From the NCBI RefSeq assembly GCF_000455445.1, contig NZ_HG417095.1, positions 77,317-141,316 on the forward strand: a stretch of 64,000 bases of DNA, written 5' to 3'. The DNA is from Hoylesella timonensis 4401737 = DSM 22865 = JCM 15640. Its GTDB lineage: Bacteria; Bacteroidota; Bacteroidia; Bacteroidales; Bacteroidaceae. The notes under the pieces are model-generated. The model had not been told where the DNA came from. It saw only the letters and a program-made list of their open reading frames with translations, and made no database searches. Made by a program: the position numbers and the translations under genes. This document shows positions 17,610-27,648 of the stretch, piece after piece (within the stretch, counting starts at the first letter, position 1; the number at the start of each line of letters is the position of its first letter).

Positions 17610-20098
17610 TACAAGTTATCCAGCTTGATGACCTCTTCTGTGGGTTCCTTCTTCTTTTGTGGCACCGCAAGTCGTTCAGAAGGTTTGAGCTTTTCTTCAG
17701 ATTTGTGAATGGGGTTGCCAAACTCGTCAAAGAGCACCTCTTCCATATCGTCGTTTAAGGTGTCTTGTGCCGTGGTGTCCACTTTCGCCTTTTCGTAATA
17801 GCTGTCACAAGTGTACATGCTGCGTGTGATGTCATTATCTTTTGGCTTGCTAAATTTGGCATGGTAAGCTTTGAATGCAGGGTCATTGAGTACCTCTTGC
17901 AAGAAGTATCCACAGATAGGCAAGGCTGTTCGCGAGCCTTGTCCGAGTGCTCCTGTCCGGAAGTGTATGCTTCGATATTCGCCTCCAACCCATGCGCCAA
18001 CAACAAGTTTGGGACTTACTCCCATGAACCATGCATCAGAATGATTGTTGGAAGTTCCCGTCTTACCTCCCCAATCGGTATCTCTGTATTTACCCACATA
18101 TCCTCCAAGACTCATGGACGTGCCACCGGGTTCACGTAAGCCGCCCAAAAGCAGTTGTTGCATAAAGAAAGCACTCTTGTATGGAATGACTTGTTCGGAC
18201 TTGGTGGGAGCGATGTACACTTGGCGTCCTTCACTGTCCTCTATTCTCGTTACCAGGACTGGCTCATGGTGTTTGCCATCGTTGGCGACGGTGCAATAAG
18301 CATTTGCCATTTCCAAGAGGTTTACATCCGACGACCCCAATGCCAAGGCTGGTGCATCATCGAGTGGACTCTTGATGCCCATCTTGTGAGCAGTCTCAAT
18401 GATGCGCTTGATACCCATTTCTTGTCCAAGTCGAACAGCAATGGAGTTAATGCTTCGGGCAAAAGCTCCTTTCAGTGGGATAGAGTCACCAGAGAAGCGT
18501 CCGTTGGCATTGCCTGGTGTCCAAGTTACCTCTTGTTGCTTCTTCTTGTCATATACTTGCATGGAGATGTATTCATCGCGCCGTTTGTCACACGGCGTTA
18601 GTCCTTGATTCATAGCTTCGGTGTAGACAAACAGCTTGAACGTAGAACCAGGCTGTCGCATCGCTGTCACCTTGTCATACTTCCATGAATTGAAATCGAT
18701 GTCACCCACCCAAGCCCTTACAGCTCCTGTTTGCGGTTCCATGGCTACCATGGAGCAGTGCATGAAGCGTACCATGTAGCGAATAGAGTCCATGGTAGAC
18801 ATTTGTTTTTCTATCGTGCCATGTCCATAGTCAAAGAGTTTTACCGTATGGGGCTGGTTCAAATAATAAGAGATGGAGTCAGGCTGATGGGGGAACTTGG
18901 CACTCAAATATTTGTATACAGGCTGTCGCTGTGCAATCTGTTCGATGAAGCCAGGGATGACCTGTCCGTTCTCATCAATCCAAGGATCATTCTTCCCCCA
19001 GTGATTGTTGAAGTTGCGCTGAATTTGTTTCATCTGTTTGCGAGCGGCTTCTTCAGCATAACGTTGCATTCGTGTGTCCAACGTGGTGTAAATCTTCAAT
19101 CCACTGGTATAGAGATCATATCCATTTTCTTCGCACCAATCCTTTAGATAGTTGGCTATGGCTTCCCTGAAGTAGAGTGCTTGTCCGTCATAATTGGTTT
19201 CGACACTATAATGTAGCTTGATAGGAATTGTACTTAAACTGTCGTATTGCGCTTTAGACAAGTCGTCTTTCGCCTCCATCAGCTTCATGACAACGTTCCT
19301 ACGGCGCAGACTGTTTTCGGGATTAGAAATGGGATTGTAATGAGTGGTGGCTTTCAGCATTCCTACTAATACCGCACTCTCTTCGACCGTCAACTGCGAA
19401 GGTGTCGTGTTGAAATATGTCTTGCTTGCTGTTTTTATGCCGTATGAGTTAGACCCAAAATCAACGGTGTTGGCATACATGGTGAGAATTTCGTTCTTGT
19501 CGTAGAGCATCTCCAGCTTAAGAGCAATAATCCACTCTTTGCTTTTCATGACCAACATCTTGATACCAGGTATCTTCCCCAGTATTCCCGTAGAATATTG
19601 CGTACGCACGCGGAACATATTCTTTGCCAACTGTTGTGTAATAGTTGAGGCTCCTCGTGCGTCATTTCCTACTATTGCATCTTTTGCTGCAGAGAAGATA
19701 CCTTGAAAATCGATGCCAATGTGGTGATAGAATCGCTCGTCTTCTGTATCAATCAAGGCTTTCCAGAAAAGTGGATTCACCTCGTTGAAAGTAACAGGGG
19801 TTCGGTTCTCGTTAAAAAACTTACCGATGAGCTTGCCATCACTGCTGTAAATCTCAGATGCCGAGGCAGTGGTGGGGTTCTTGATTTGGGCAAAGCCTGG
19901 TGATTTGCCAAACAACCAAAGGAAATTGATGTCTACTGCACCCAAATAAATAAAGAGTGCTATCACTCCAGAAAGTAATGCTATTCCTGTTTTTGCATAC
20001 CATGGACGTCCAATGTATTGCTGTTTATACCATGGCCAAAATCCACGTATTTTATTCCAACACCAGTTGAGGAATGTTTTAATTCGGTTCAATTTCAT
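17609..20098 (-). CDS. Class A penicillin-binding protein (PBP1A-like)
   Basis: An 829-residue bifunctional peptidoglycan synthase: a short cytoplasmic N-terminus, one membrane segment at about 37-53, a GT51 glycosyltransferase and a transpeptidase. The GT51 motif EDERFYHHIG (catalytic Glu 119) is followed by STITQQLAKNMF. The transpeptidase has the S-x-x-K box in RQPGSTFKLF, an S-I-N motif in SINSIAVRLG and KTGTSNNHSDAWF. The C-terminus is charged, with Lys and Glu rich segments and no domain. It polymerises and cross-links cell-wall glycan in the periplasm. It lies 41 bases after miaA and is coupled to the helicase gene. Confidence 0.94.
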   Translation of the reverse strand: MKLNRIKTFLNWCWNKIRGFWPWYKQQYIGRPWYAKTGIALLSGVIALFIYLGAVDINFLWLFGKSPGFAQIKNPTTASASEIYSSDGKLIGKFFNENRTPVTFNEVNPLFWKALIDTEDERFYHHIGIDFQGIFSAAKDAIVGNDARGASTITQQLAKNMFRVRTQYSTGILGKIPGIKMLVMKSKEWIIALKLEMLYDKNEILTMYANTVDFGSNSYGIKTASKTYFNTTPSQLTVEESAVLVGMLKATTHYNPISNPENSLRRRNVVMKLMEAKDDLSKAQYDSLSTIPIKLHYSVETNYDGQALYFREAIANYLKDWCEENGYDLYTSGLKIYTTLDTRMQRYAEEAARKQMKQIQRNFNNHWGKNDPWIDENGQVIPGFIEQIAQRQPVYKYLSAKFPHQPDSISYYLNQPHTVKLFDYGHGTIEKQMSTMDSIRYMVRFMHCSMVAMEPQTGAVRAWVGDIDFNSWKYDKVTAMRQPGSTFKLFVYTEAMNQGLTPCDKRRDEYISMQVYDKKKQQEVTWTPGNANGRFSGDSIPLKGAFARSINSIAVRLGQEMGIKRIIETAHKMGIKSPLDDAPALALGSSDVNLLEMANAYCTVANDGKHHEPVLVTRIEDSEGRQVYIAPTKSEQVIPYKSAFFMQQLLLGGLREPGGTSMSLGGYVGKYRDTDWGGKTGTSNNHSDAWFMGVSPKLVVGAWVGGEYRSIHFRTGALGQGSRTALPICGYFLQEVLNDPAFKAYHAKFSKPKDNDITRSMYTCDSYYEKAKVDTTAQDTLNDDMEEVLFDEFGNPIHKSEEKLKPSERLAVPQKKKEPTEEVIKLDNL

Positions 20099-20139
20099 GA
20101 TGATTCATTTGTTTGCAAAAGTAGCAAATAAGTTGGTAT

Positions 20140-21042
20140 CTATAGCTGATTGTCGATATAATTTAGTATTTCTTCAATGTTGTCGGGATTGAACCATTGA
20201 ATATCTTGGTCTTTTTTGAACCAAGTGAGTTGTTTCCGCATGTATTCACGCGAATTAGACTGAATCCTGCGGATGGCTTCTTCGAGCGGTATGTGTCCAT
20301 CGAAATAGGCGAACAGCTCTTTGTAACCCACTGTATTGAGAGCATTTAATCCTTTAAGTGGATAAACCGACTTTGCCTCCTCGAGCAATCCTTGTCGCAT
20401 CATTTCGAGAACACGAAGGTTGATACGGTTGTACATCTCCTCACGAGTTCTGTTTACGCCAACCTTCACTATGTTGAAAGGTCTTTTCTTCTTGGTGTTG
20501 GTTCTGAAAGAGGAGTAAGGCTTACCCGTCATGTGGCAGATTTCGAGTGCATGAACCACTCGTCTGGGATTGTTTTTATCTACTATATTATAATGTACGG
20601 GGTCTAATAAGCTGAGCTCTTTCACGAGTGGAGCTAACCCCTCCCGCTCCAATCGCTCTTTCATCCATTGGCGGGTGGTGTCGTCAACAGTGGGAATGTC
20701 ATCAATGCCCTGACATACAGCACTGATATACATCATGCTTCCACCAGAAAGCAAAGCCACATGGTGTGGAGAAGTCGAAAAGAGTTTGGGTAGAAGTTGT
20801 AACACTTCTTCTTCGTATTTAGCTGCACTATAATAATTTTGTAAATGCAGCGAGCCAACGAAGTAATGTTTTACTCGTTGTAATTGTGAAGAAGTAGGTG
20901 CAGCAGTTCCAATAGGAATCTCTGCGAACAGTTGTCGCGAGTCGGCGTTAATGATAGAAGTGTTGAGGTGTTCGGCAATTTTCAGAGAGAGTTCTGTTTT
21001 GCCTACACCCGTAGGACCAAGAAGAACAATCAGTGTATTCAT
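20140..21042 (-). CDS. miaA: tRNA dimethylallyltransferase
   Basis: A 300-residue enzyme that adds a dimethylallyl group to A37 of tRNAs reading codons that begin with U. The P-loop [11 protein letters not shown] is at residues 9-19, followed by [20 protein letters not shown] and the conserved [10 protein letters not shown] and [12 protein letters not shown] segments. The ATG abuts the lpxA stop with no gap. The length is normal for the family. Confidence 0.96.
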   Translation of the reverse strand: MNTLIVLLGPTGVGKTELSLKIAEHLNTSIINADSRQLFAEIPIGTAAPTSSQLQRVKHYFVGSLHLQNYYSAAKYEEEVLQLLPKLFSTSPHHVALLSGGSMMYISAVCQGIDDIPTVDDTTRQWMKERLEREGLAPLVKELSLLDPVHYNIVDKNNPRRVVHALEICHMTGKPYSSFRTNTKKKRPFNIVKVGVNRTREEMYNRINLRVLEMMRQGLLEEAKSVYPLKGLNALNTVGYKELFAYFDGHIPLEEAIRRIQSNSREYMRKQLTWFKKDQDIQWFNPDNIEEILNYIDNQL

Positions 21043-21813
21043 TTATCGAATGATGCCTCGCTTCGAAGATTCTACGAAATCGATAATATATTGTATTTCG
21101 GGAGTGATGTTGATGTTTTTCTTTATCTCTTCAATGCCTTCACTCAAAACGCCCTTACTGTACAGCAACCTGTATGCTTCGTGTATCAAGTCTATCAGTT
21201 CGTTGCTAAAGCCTCTGCGTCGAAGTCCTACAATGTTAATTCCAGCATAACGAATCGGCTCTCGTCCTGCGATGATGTATGGTGGAATGTCTTTCGGAGA
21301 ACGGCTCCCTCCTTGTACCATCACATATCCTCCTATGTGACAGAACTGGTGGCACAGGAATGTGGCACTGATAATGGCACGGTCGTCAACTGTCACCTCG
21401 CCTGCCAACTTGGTGGAGTTTCCTATGATAATCTCATTGCCGATGATGCAATCGTGGGCGATGTGCATGTTCTCCATCAGCAGGTTGTTGTCGCCTACAA
21501 TGGTGGTACCCTTAGAAGCTGTGCCTCGTGAGATGGTGACGTTTTCTCGGATGCTGTTATGATTTCCTATTTGGCAGGTGGTCTCTTCGCCCTTAAATTT
21601 CAAATCTTGCGGTTTCGTGCTAATGCTCGCACCAGGGAAAAGTTCGTTGTTGTTTCCAATCCTTGCACCAACGTGAATCGTAACACTGTTCTGTAATACG
21701 TTGCCATCACCCAAAACAGTGTTTTTGTCGATATAGCAAAATGGACCAATGATGTTGTTGTCGCCTAATTTTGCTTCAGGATGAACATAAGCTAATGGAC
21801 TGATTTGATTCAT
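21043..21813 (-). CDS. lpxA: UDP-N-acetylglucosamine acyltransferase (lipid A)
   Basis: A 256-residue left-handed beta-helix acyltransferase. The N-terminal half shows hexapeptide repeats (LGDNNIIGPFCYI, VGDNNLLMENMHIAHDCIIG), and ATFLCHQFCHIGGYVMVQGG holds the catalytic His region. The C-terminal helical part, AGINIVGLRRRGFS, is typical. It carries out the first step of lipid A synthesis. It lies 61 bases after lpxC-fabZ. Confidence 0.97.
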   Translation of the reverse strand: MNQISPLAYVHPEAKLGDNNIIGPFCYIDKNTVLGDGNVLQNSVTIHVGARIGNNNELFPGASISTKPQDLKFKGEETTCQIGNHNSIRENVTISRGTASKGTTIVGDNNLLMENMHIAHDCIIGNEIIIGNSTKLAGEVTVDDRAIISATFLCHQFCHIGGYVMVQGGSRSPKDIPPYIIAGREPIRYAGINIVGLRRRGFSNELIDLIHEAYRLLYSKGVLSEGIEEIKKNINITPEIQYIIDFVESSKRGIIR

Positions 21814-21874
21814 ATTCTATTTGGAAATCTTTATGAATAGGGCAGAGTCGTGGGTTTGAAGACCTTGCTCCATA

Positions 21875-23266
21875 CTATTTGGTTTTGACAATCTGTGCAG
21901 TGAAAGTGGCTTCGGAGACTACCGTATCGCCCACAAAGGCGTAGCCTCGCATGGTGCTGATGCTATGTCTAACGGGCTGAATCATCTCTACACGGAATAT
22001 CAAGGTGTCACCGGGAACTACCTTTTGGCGGAATTTTACATTATCTATTTTAAGAAAGTAAGTAGACCATCGTTCTGGTTCTTCCACTTGATTTAATACT
22101 AAAATGCCACCACACTGCGCCATGGCTTCAATTTGCAGAACGCCTGGCATTACAGGCTCTTTGGGAAAATGTCCCACGAAGAACGGTTCGTTGCTTGTAA
22201 TGTTTTTCACACCTACGATACTGTACGACCCCATGGCAATGATTTTGTCGACAAGCTGCATGGGATAACGATGAGGCAGCAGTTGGCGAATGCGAATGTT
22301 GTCCAACAATGGCTCTTCATTGGGGTCGTAAATCGGAGCTTGTATCTCGTGTTTACGAATCTCCTTGCGCATGAGTCGGGCAAACTTGTTGTTTATGGTA
22401 TGTCCTGGACGAGTGGCAACGATGCGTCCCTTGATGGGCTTTCCTATGAGTGCCATGTCACCAATGATGTCCAGAAGTTTGTGACGGGTACACTCGTTCT
22501 CCCACATCAACGGCTTGTGCTGAATGTAGCCAATCTTGGTGGCATCCATATGGGGAACTTTCAATATGTCTGCAAGCTGGTTCAGCTTGTCCTGCGACAC
22601 CTCACGCTCGTAGATGATGATAGCGTTGTCCATGTCTCCGCCTTTAATGAGATTGGCTTCCAGCAAAGGAACAATGTCGCGAACGAAGACAAAGGTTCGG
22701 GCAGGAGCTATTTCGTCCCCATAGTTTTCGATGTTGTCTAAGGTAGCAAACTGGCTGTTGATGAACTTTGACTCAAACGAACACATGGCTGTGATGCTAA
22801 ACTGCTCGTCAGGTAAGATAGTAATGCACGACCCCGTCTCCTCGTCTTTTACCTCTATCTTCTTGCGAATGATGTAAAAGTCTTTGGGTGCATTCTGTTC
22901 TACGATTCCTACTTGTCTGATTTTGTCAACATACATAGCAGCCGAACCGTCAAGAATAGGAAATTCTGGTCCGTTTACCTGAATGAGACAGTTGTCAATG
23001 CCCATGGCATACAAGGCAGACAAACCATGTTCTACCGTAGATACCCGCACCTCTCCATTAGCCAAAACCGTACCGCGTTGCGTGTCTACCACTTTTTCAG
23101 CAACAGCGTCTATGATGGGTTGGTTTTCTAAGTCTATGCGTTGTATCTTGTATCCAGTATTCTCTGCAGCAGGGTTAAAGGTAACTGTCAAACTAAGACC
23201 AGTGTGTAAGCCTTTGCCACACAATGAAAAGCTACCGTTAAGAGTTCTCTGTTTGATTGTATCCAT
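21875..23266 (-). CDS. lpxC: Bifunctional LpxC deacetylase / FabZ dehydratase fusion
   Basis: A 463-residue fusion. Residues 1 to about 300 are LpxC, the zinc deacetylase that commits to lipid A: TVEHGLSALYAMGIDNC carries a zinc His, and RHKLLDIIGDMAL carries the second zinc His and Asp. Residues from about 320 are FabZ, the 3-hydroxyacyl-ACP dehydratase: LLPHRYPMQLVDKI and GHFPKEPVMPGVLQIEAMAQ with the catalytic His and Glu. The fusion is a known feature of Bacteroidota. The gene starts one base after the lpxD stop. Confidence 0.97.
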   Translation of the reverse strand: MDTIKQRTLNGSFSLCGKGLHTGLSLTVTFNPAAENTGYKIQRIDLENQPIIDAVAEKVVDTQRGTVLANGEVRVSTVEHGLSALYAMGIDNCLIQVNGPEFPILDGSAAMYVDKIRQVGIVEQNAPKDFYIIRKKIEVKDEETGSCITILPDEQFSITAMCSFESKFINSQFATLDNIENYGDEIAPARTFVFVRDIVPLLEANLIKGGDMDNAIIIYEREVSQDKLNQLADILKVPHMDATKIGYIQHKPLMWENECTRHKLLDIIGDMALIGKPIKGRIVATRPGHTINNKFARLMRKEIRKHEIQAPIYDPNEEPLLDNIRIRQLLPHRYPMQLVDKIIAMGSYSIVGVKNITSNEPFFVGHFPKEPVMPGVLQIEAMAQCGGILVLNQVEEPERWSTYFLKIDNVKFRQKVVPGDTLIFRVEMIQPVRHSISTMRGYAFVGDTVVSEATFTAQIVKTK

Positions 23267-23267
23267 T

Positions 23268-24329
23268 TTATTCTTGATTGTTGGAAACCAATTTGTTCGT
23301 GGTTTTCTTTAATAATTCTATTTCCCTTTGCAACTCGTTGAGTTGTTTGTACATCTCTGGTAATTTGCGGGCTACGGCATGGGAGCGAAAGAAACGTATT
23401 TGTTCCATAGGAGGAGTACCCATGAGTTGTTGATTGTCCTTCAAATTTCCTGGTACACCCGATTGTGCACCGAGGTACACTTTGTCGCCAATGGTAATGT
23501 GACCTGCTATACCTACCTGTCCGCCAAACATGCACCATTGTCCTATTTTTGTAGAGCCAGCTACACCCACTTGCGCACTCATCACTGTATGCTCGCCAAT
23601 CTCGGTGTTGTGGGCAATCTGTACAAGGTTGTCTAATTTAACACCTTTTCTAATATACGTGCTGCCCATGGTCGATCGGTCTACACAAGTATTGGCACCA
23701 ATCTCTACATGGTCTTCAATGGTGACAATTCCTATCTGAGGGATTTTATCATATCCATCGCTTGTTGGAGCAAACCCAAATCCGTCGGCTCCAATGACAC
23801 ACCCCGCATGCAAAATGACATGGTTGCCTATTTTGCAATCGTGATAGACCGTTACTTGGGGATAGAAGAGACAGTCGTCTCCCACGGTAACGTTGTCACA
23901 TAGCACCACATGCGGATAAATCTGTGTGTTGTCCCCCACGACAACGCCCTCGCCAATAGAGGCAAAGGCACCAATATAGACATTCTTACCAATCTTGGCT
24001 GTTGGTGCTATGGATGCCAAAGGGTCGATACCTGTCTTATGCGTCCGCATAGATTCATACAGTTGCAACAGCTTGGCTATTGCATCGTAGGCATTCTGAA
24101 CCCAAATCAGGGTGGTTGAGACGGGACGGTCTATTGTAATTTTGTCATCTATCAAGACGATAGACGACTGGGTGTTGTAAAGATATTGTGTATATTTCGG
24201 ATTTGAAAGAAATGAAATAGTACCTGTCTTGCCCTCTTCAATTTTAGAAAAGTTATGAACGCTTACGTTTTCATCTCCTTCTATTCTGCCATTAATATAT
24301 TGTGCTATTTGCTGAGCAGTAAATTCCAT
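23268..24329 (-). CDS. lpxD: UDP-3-O-acylglucosamine N-acyltransferase
   Basis: A 353-residue hexapeptide acyltransferase and the first gene of the lipid A operon. [18 protein letters not shown] at the 24329 ATG is the usual LpxD start; a start at 24344 would add five residues. The N-terminal uridine-binding domain (about 1-100) is followed by left-handed beta-helix repeats ([40 protein letters not shown]) and a helical C-terminus. [13 protein letters not shown] is the family signature. It adds the N-linked hydroxyacyl chain in lipid A synthesis. Confidence 0.96.
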   Translation of the reverse strand: MEFTAQQIAQYINGRIEGDENVSVHNFSKIEEGKTGTISFLSNPKYTQYLYNTQSSIVLIDDKITIDRPVSTTLIWVQNAYDAIAKLLQLYESMRTHKTGIDPLASIAPTAKIGKNVYIGAFASIGEGVVVGDNTQIYPHVVLCDNVTVGDDCLFYPQVTVYHDCKIGNHVILHAGCVIGADGFGFAPTSDGYDKIPQIGIVTIEDHVEIGANTCVDRSTMGSTYIRKGVKLDNLVQIAHNTEIGEHTVMSAQVGVAGSTKIGQWCMFGGQVGIAGHITIGDKVYLGAQSGVPGNLKDNQQLMGTPPMEQIRFFRSHAVARKLPEMYKQLNELQREIELLKKTTNKLVSNNQE

Positions 24330-24358
24330 GTTAGATAATCCCAATTTTAATTATTTTG

Positions 24359-24366
24359 CAAATATA
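24359..24366 (-). promoter_or_regulatory. Minus-7 element of the lpxD operon promoter
   Basis: TATATTTG on the minus strand fits TAnnTTTG and lies 30 bases before the lpxD ATG at 24329. No good TTG was found 19-21 bases upstream, so only the minus-7 half supports it. Confidence 0.4.
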
Positions 24367-24763
24367 GTTATTTTTCTGCAGACTGTAGTTGTAGAATTGT
24401 AATATTTTAGTTTTTTCGATGAAACATCCCATACATGCGCACGTCTATTAAAATTATTTTTGTAAAAAAAGATGACAATAAAACGGCTCTTGAAAAGTTG
24501 TGAAATAGAAAAAGAAAAGTAGAAAAAAGCAGGTATATTTGACATTTTTCGACAAATAAAGTGCTAATTTTCAATTAGAGCATTGAGTTAATACGACTAT
24601 TACATGTGAATAGTCGCACTATTGAGCCTATTTTGAGACACAAACTCATTGTTACAACACGATTTTTTATTGCTTTTTGGAGCCAAATAAAGATAAAAAG
24701 AGACATTTATTACATTCTTTTTGTGATAACATATTGATAGTCATATCATTACAAAACTTTCTC

Positions 24764-24818
24764 ATAATTCGCGTATTTGCAACCAGCCGACAGTTTGTTT
24801 CAAAATATGCGAATTATA
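24764..24818. repeat. Palindromic intergenic repeat, copy 1
   Basis: The left arm ATAATTCGCGTATTTGC (24764-24780) pairs with the right arm CAAAATATGCGAATTAT (24801-24817), with a 20-base centre starting AACCAGCC. It resembles the repeat at 59807-59866 in arm sequence (TCGCGTATTTGC then ACCA) and overall size. Confidence 0.7.
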
Positions 24819-25123
24819 CAAGCATGTTTGTTAAATAAATTGACAGTTATTTTTTTGTTTATCAGGTCTTCTTGAAAGACAAACGAAGTTAAGAAATGAG
24901 GCATGATAATCTACATTGACCTGTCCTCTGTTTCCTCTGTTTCCTCTGCAAGTGTATTTTCATCGGAACTCTCGTAGGCGGTGAGGTCTCGCTAATATTG
25001 CAGATATTGCAAAAAAGAGGAGTGCCTTTTTTGACACATCCCCTTCGACTGATTTGTAGAAACTATTATATTTTGGATAGCGCAAGTAGTTAGTTCCACC
25101 CATGCCTATCGCTTAGACTTTAT

Positions 25124-26290
25124 TTAGCGAATGCTAAATCGATAAGCCACATGATTGAAATATTTCTCACCGGGTTTGAGATATGGTGAAGGCCAATTCT
25201 TCTTATTAGGCGAATTGGGATATTTCTGTGGCGCTAAGCATACGGCTGCACGCTGTGGATAGGCGATGCCTTTCTTGCCCACTACACTCCCTGAGAGGAG
25301 ATTTCCAGAGTAAAACTGTAAACCAGGCTGGTTGGTAAACACCTCCATATAGATGCCCGATTCAGGTGAGTACAGACTGGCTGCCACCTTTGTGTCGTCA
25401 CCCTTGCCATTGGTATAGGTGTTGAGTACATAGTTGTGGTCATAGCCATTGGCATATTTGATTTGTGTAAAGGTTGTGTCACCAATAGTTTCAAAGAGCG
25501 GATGGCGTTTGCGGAAATCCATAGGCGTGCCATAAACGGACTTTATCTCTCCCGTTGTCATCAATGTGCTGTCGCAAGGAGTGTAGTTGTCTGCATTGAT
25601 ATACAAAATCATGTTGGTGCCTGCCTTTGACGGATCACCCGAGAGATTGAAGTACGAGTTGTTGGTCATATTGATTACCGTCTCTGCATCGGTTGTTGCC
25701 TCAAATTGTATGTCCAGCGTGTTGTCATTCTTCACAGTGTAAGTAACTGTAGCAGTTACATTGCCAGGGAAGTTATTGTCGCCATTGGGGGAGTGAAGGC
25801 TCAATTGTAAGGTGGAATCGTTTAATTGTTGACCTTCATAAATTGCGTATTGCCATCCCGAGGGTCCTCCATGCAGACAATGTCTGAAACTGTTTTGTGG
25901 CAATTGTATCTTTTTACCTGCAACGGTGATTTGTCCTTTGTTGATACGGTTAGCATATCGACCAATGACAGCTCCAAAGTCGCTGGCGTTGTGAACGGTG
26001 TCGGCATATTGTGCGATGTTGTCAAAACCCAGCACCACATCGGTAGCGATGTCGGCTTTATTTGGCACGCAAATAGAGACAATGCGTGCGCCGAAGTTAG
26101 TTACACACACCTCCATGTCATGACTATTTTTTATCACAAATAGTTTCATGGGTTTTTCATGAATGATGGTATCGAATTTGGCAGGATTGAGTCCCGAAAC
26201 GGTGAGGTTCTTATCATTGCCACTTGAACATGCTGCAAACAATGTGGCAACAAAAGCGATGGTTAAAAATATCTTACTTTTTAGCTTCAT
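25124..26290 (-). CDS. galM: Aldose 1-epimerase (mutarotase), lipoprotein form
   Basis: A 388-residue mutarotase carrying a lipoprotein signal with lipobox FAAC (C21). The GalM landmarks are present: TNFGARIVSICVPN, IGRYANRINKGQ, CLHGGPSGW (catalytic His region), MTNNSYFNLSG and NGYDHNYVLN. It interconverts alpha and beta aldoses and, unlike its cytoplasmic paralogue at 29.2-30.3 kb, acts in the periplasm or at the outer membrane. It follows galK by about 97 bases, with a strong terminator in the gap, so it needs read-through or its own promoter. Confidence 0.93.
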   Translation of the reverse strand: MKLKSKIFLTIAFVATLFAACSSGNDKNLTVSGLNPAKFDTIIHEKPMKLFVIKNSHDMEVCVTNFGARIVSICVPNKADIATDVVLGFDNIAQYADTVHNASDFGAVIGRYANRINKGQITVAGKKIQLPQNSFRHCLHGGPSGWQYAIYEGQQLNDSTLQLSLHSPNGDNNFPGNVTATVTYTVKNDNTLDIQFEATTDAETVINMTNNSYFNLSGDPSKAGTNMILYINADNYTPCDSTLMTTGEIKSVYGTPMDFRKRHPLFETIGDTTFTQIKYANGYDHNYVLNTYTNGKGDDTKVAASLYSPESGIYMEVFTNQPGLQFYSGNLLSGSVVGKKGIAYPQRAAVCLAPQKYPNSPNKKNWPSPYLKPGEKYFNHVAYRFSIR

Positions 26291-26329
26291 GGTTGATAGT
26301 TTTGAATCATTTTATTTTTGTAGATAAAC

Positions 26330-26370
26330 AAAAAAAAATATCTGTTGGCGACAAATGAGCCAACAGATAT
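26330..26370 (-). terminator. Terminator after galK
   Basis: A perfect 12-bp stem, ATATCTGTTGGC (26338-26349) with GCCAACAGATAT (26359-26370), ends on the minus strand in a run of about nine T residues. It begins 18 bases after the galK stop. Confidence 0.88.
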
Positions 26371-26387
26371 CTTTCCATAAAAGTTAA

Positions 26388-27548
26388 TTAGCAAACTTTG
26401 TGTGAGCCTTGGCTAATCACAACATCATAAATTTCAGGTTTCTTTCCAAATTTGGCAGCATATTTCTCTGTTACATCTGCTACAAATTTGTCATGAATCT
26501 CGTCTTTTACAAGGTTGATGGTGCATCCTCCGAAGCCGCCACCCATAATGCGACTACCTGTGACTTTGTTTTCTTTAGCCACTTCGTTGAGGAAGTCAAG
26601 CTCTTCACATGATACTTCGTAGTCTTTGCTTAAGCCCTCGTGTGTTTCGTACATCTTCTTGCCAACAGTCTCATAGTCGCCAGCTTGCAGTGCATCGCAA
26701 ACAGCCAAGACGCGGTCTTTTTCTCCCAAAACAAAGCGAGCGCGGCTGTAGTCTTCTGCTCCTACTTCATCTTTTACTTCTTCTAACTGCTCCCAAGTGC
26801 AATCGCGTAGCGTTTCAAACTTGCCTTCAGGATGCTTAGCAGCAATGTGCTTCACTACATTTTCACAAGATTTGCGACGGTCGTTATATGGCGAACCAAC
26901 CAACTCGTGCTTAACACAAGAGTTGACCAACATCAACCTGTACCCTTTAGGATTAAAGGGGAAGTACTCAAACTCGCGACTACGGCAGTCTAAGCGCATC
27001 AGTTTTCCTTCTTGTCCAAACACACTGGCAAACTGATCCATGATGCCACAGTTCACACCTACGTAGTTATGCTCGGTAGCTTGACCTGCCAAGACCATAT
27101 CCCATTTGGACACCTTGTTGTCGCCAAACAAGTCATTAAGTGCAAAAGCGTAACAACTCTCGAGTGCAGCAGACGAAGACATGCCTGCGCCCAAAGGAAC
27201 ATCTCCAGAGAAAGCAGTGTTAAAGCCTTTCACCTCTACGCCTAATTTCTTCATTTCCTGCACGATGCCATAGATGTAGCGTGCCCAACTGGTACGTGGT
27301 CCTTGTGGATCGTCCACCTTAAACTCAACGCGATCTTTCAAATCGATAGCATAACACATAATCGTGTTGCTGCCATTGGGCCTAATCTCTGCCATGATGC
27401 CCTTGTCTACAGCACCGGGAAAGACAAACCCACCATTGTAGTCGGTGTGCTCGCCAATAAGGTTAATACGTCCGGGAGAGAAATAAATATTTCCAGTTTT
27501 ACCATCAAAGTGTTTGATAAAACGACTTCTAACGTGATCTATATCCAT
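26388..27548 (-). CDS. galK: Galactokinase
   Basis: A 386-residue GHMP kinase that phosphorylates galactose at O1 in the Leloir pathway. MDIDHVRSRFIKHFDG at the ATG at 27548 is the natural start; the longer frame from 27626 would run through a terminator hairpin. The galactokinase signature is GRINLIGEHTDYNGG near residue 25, the GHMP motif is GDVPLGAGMSSSAALE, and the third motif is IMGGGFGGC. It lies downstream of the sugar transporter gene and is followed by a strong terminator. Confidence 0.96.
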   Translation of the reverse strand: MDIDHVRSRFIKHFDGKTGNIYFSPGRINLIGEHTDYNGGFVFPGAVDKGIMAEIRPNGSNTIMCYAIDLKDRVEFKVDDPQGPRTSWARYIYGIVQEMKKLGVEVKGFNTAFSGDVPLGAGMSSSAALESCYAFALNDLFGDNKVSKWDMVLAGQATEHNYVGVNCGIMDQFASVFGQEGKLMRLDCRSREFEYFPFNPKGYRLMLVNSCVKHELVGSPYNDRRKSCENVVKHIAAKHPEGKFETLRDCTWEQLEEVKDEVGAEDYSRARFVLGEKDRVLAVCDALQAGDYETVGKKMYETHEGLSKDYEVSCEELDFLNEVAKENKVTGSRIMGGGFGGCTINLVKDEIHDKFVADVTEKYAAKFGKKPEIYDVVISQGSHKVC

Positions 27549-27591
27549 ATTATATATGTTTAAGGGGTTAATAAATTTCAGTATGTCAATC

Positions 27592-27634
27592 ATCAAAAAA
27601 AGCTGAACGCATGCGTTTGCATGCACTCAGCTTA
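27592..27634 (-). terminator. Terminator between the transporter gene and galK
   Basis: AAGCTGA (27600-27606) pairs with TCAGCTT (27628-27634), with an inner GCATGC pair. On the minus strand it is followed by about seven T residues. It begins 15 bases after the transporter stop and lies before the galK start, so galK expression may be attenuated. Confidence 0.8.
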
Positions 27635-27648
27635 TCGCTTATTCTTAT

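Larger units (their letters stand above)
24330..25123. other. Intergenic region of about 0.8 kb with palindromic repeat
   Basis: No credible gene was seen. The gap holds the lpxD minus-7 element, a small inverted repeat CGACTATT/AATAGTCG (24594-24601, 24609-24616), one copy of the palindromic repeat family (24764-24818) and a short tandem repeat of TCCTCTGTT (nearly three units at about 24924-24948). A 64-codon minus-strand frame at 24351-24545 overlaps the promoter and is very AT rich. Confidence 0.6.

Noticed and set aside
24351..24545. 64-codon minus-strand ORF upstream of lpxD
   Set aside because: It overlaps the lpxD promoter element and has low-complexity composition.
24924..24948. Tandem TCCTCTGTT repeat as a possible phase-variable tract
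   Set aside because: Fewer than three units and no gene or promoter nearby to control.
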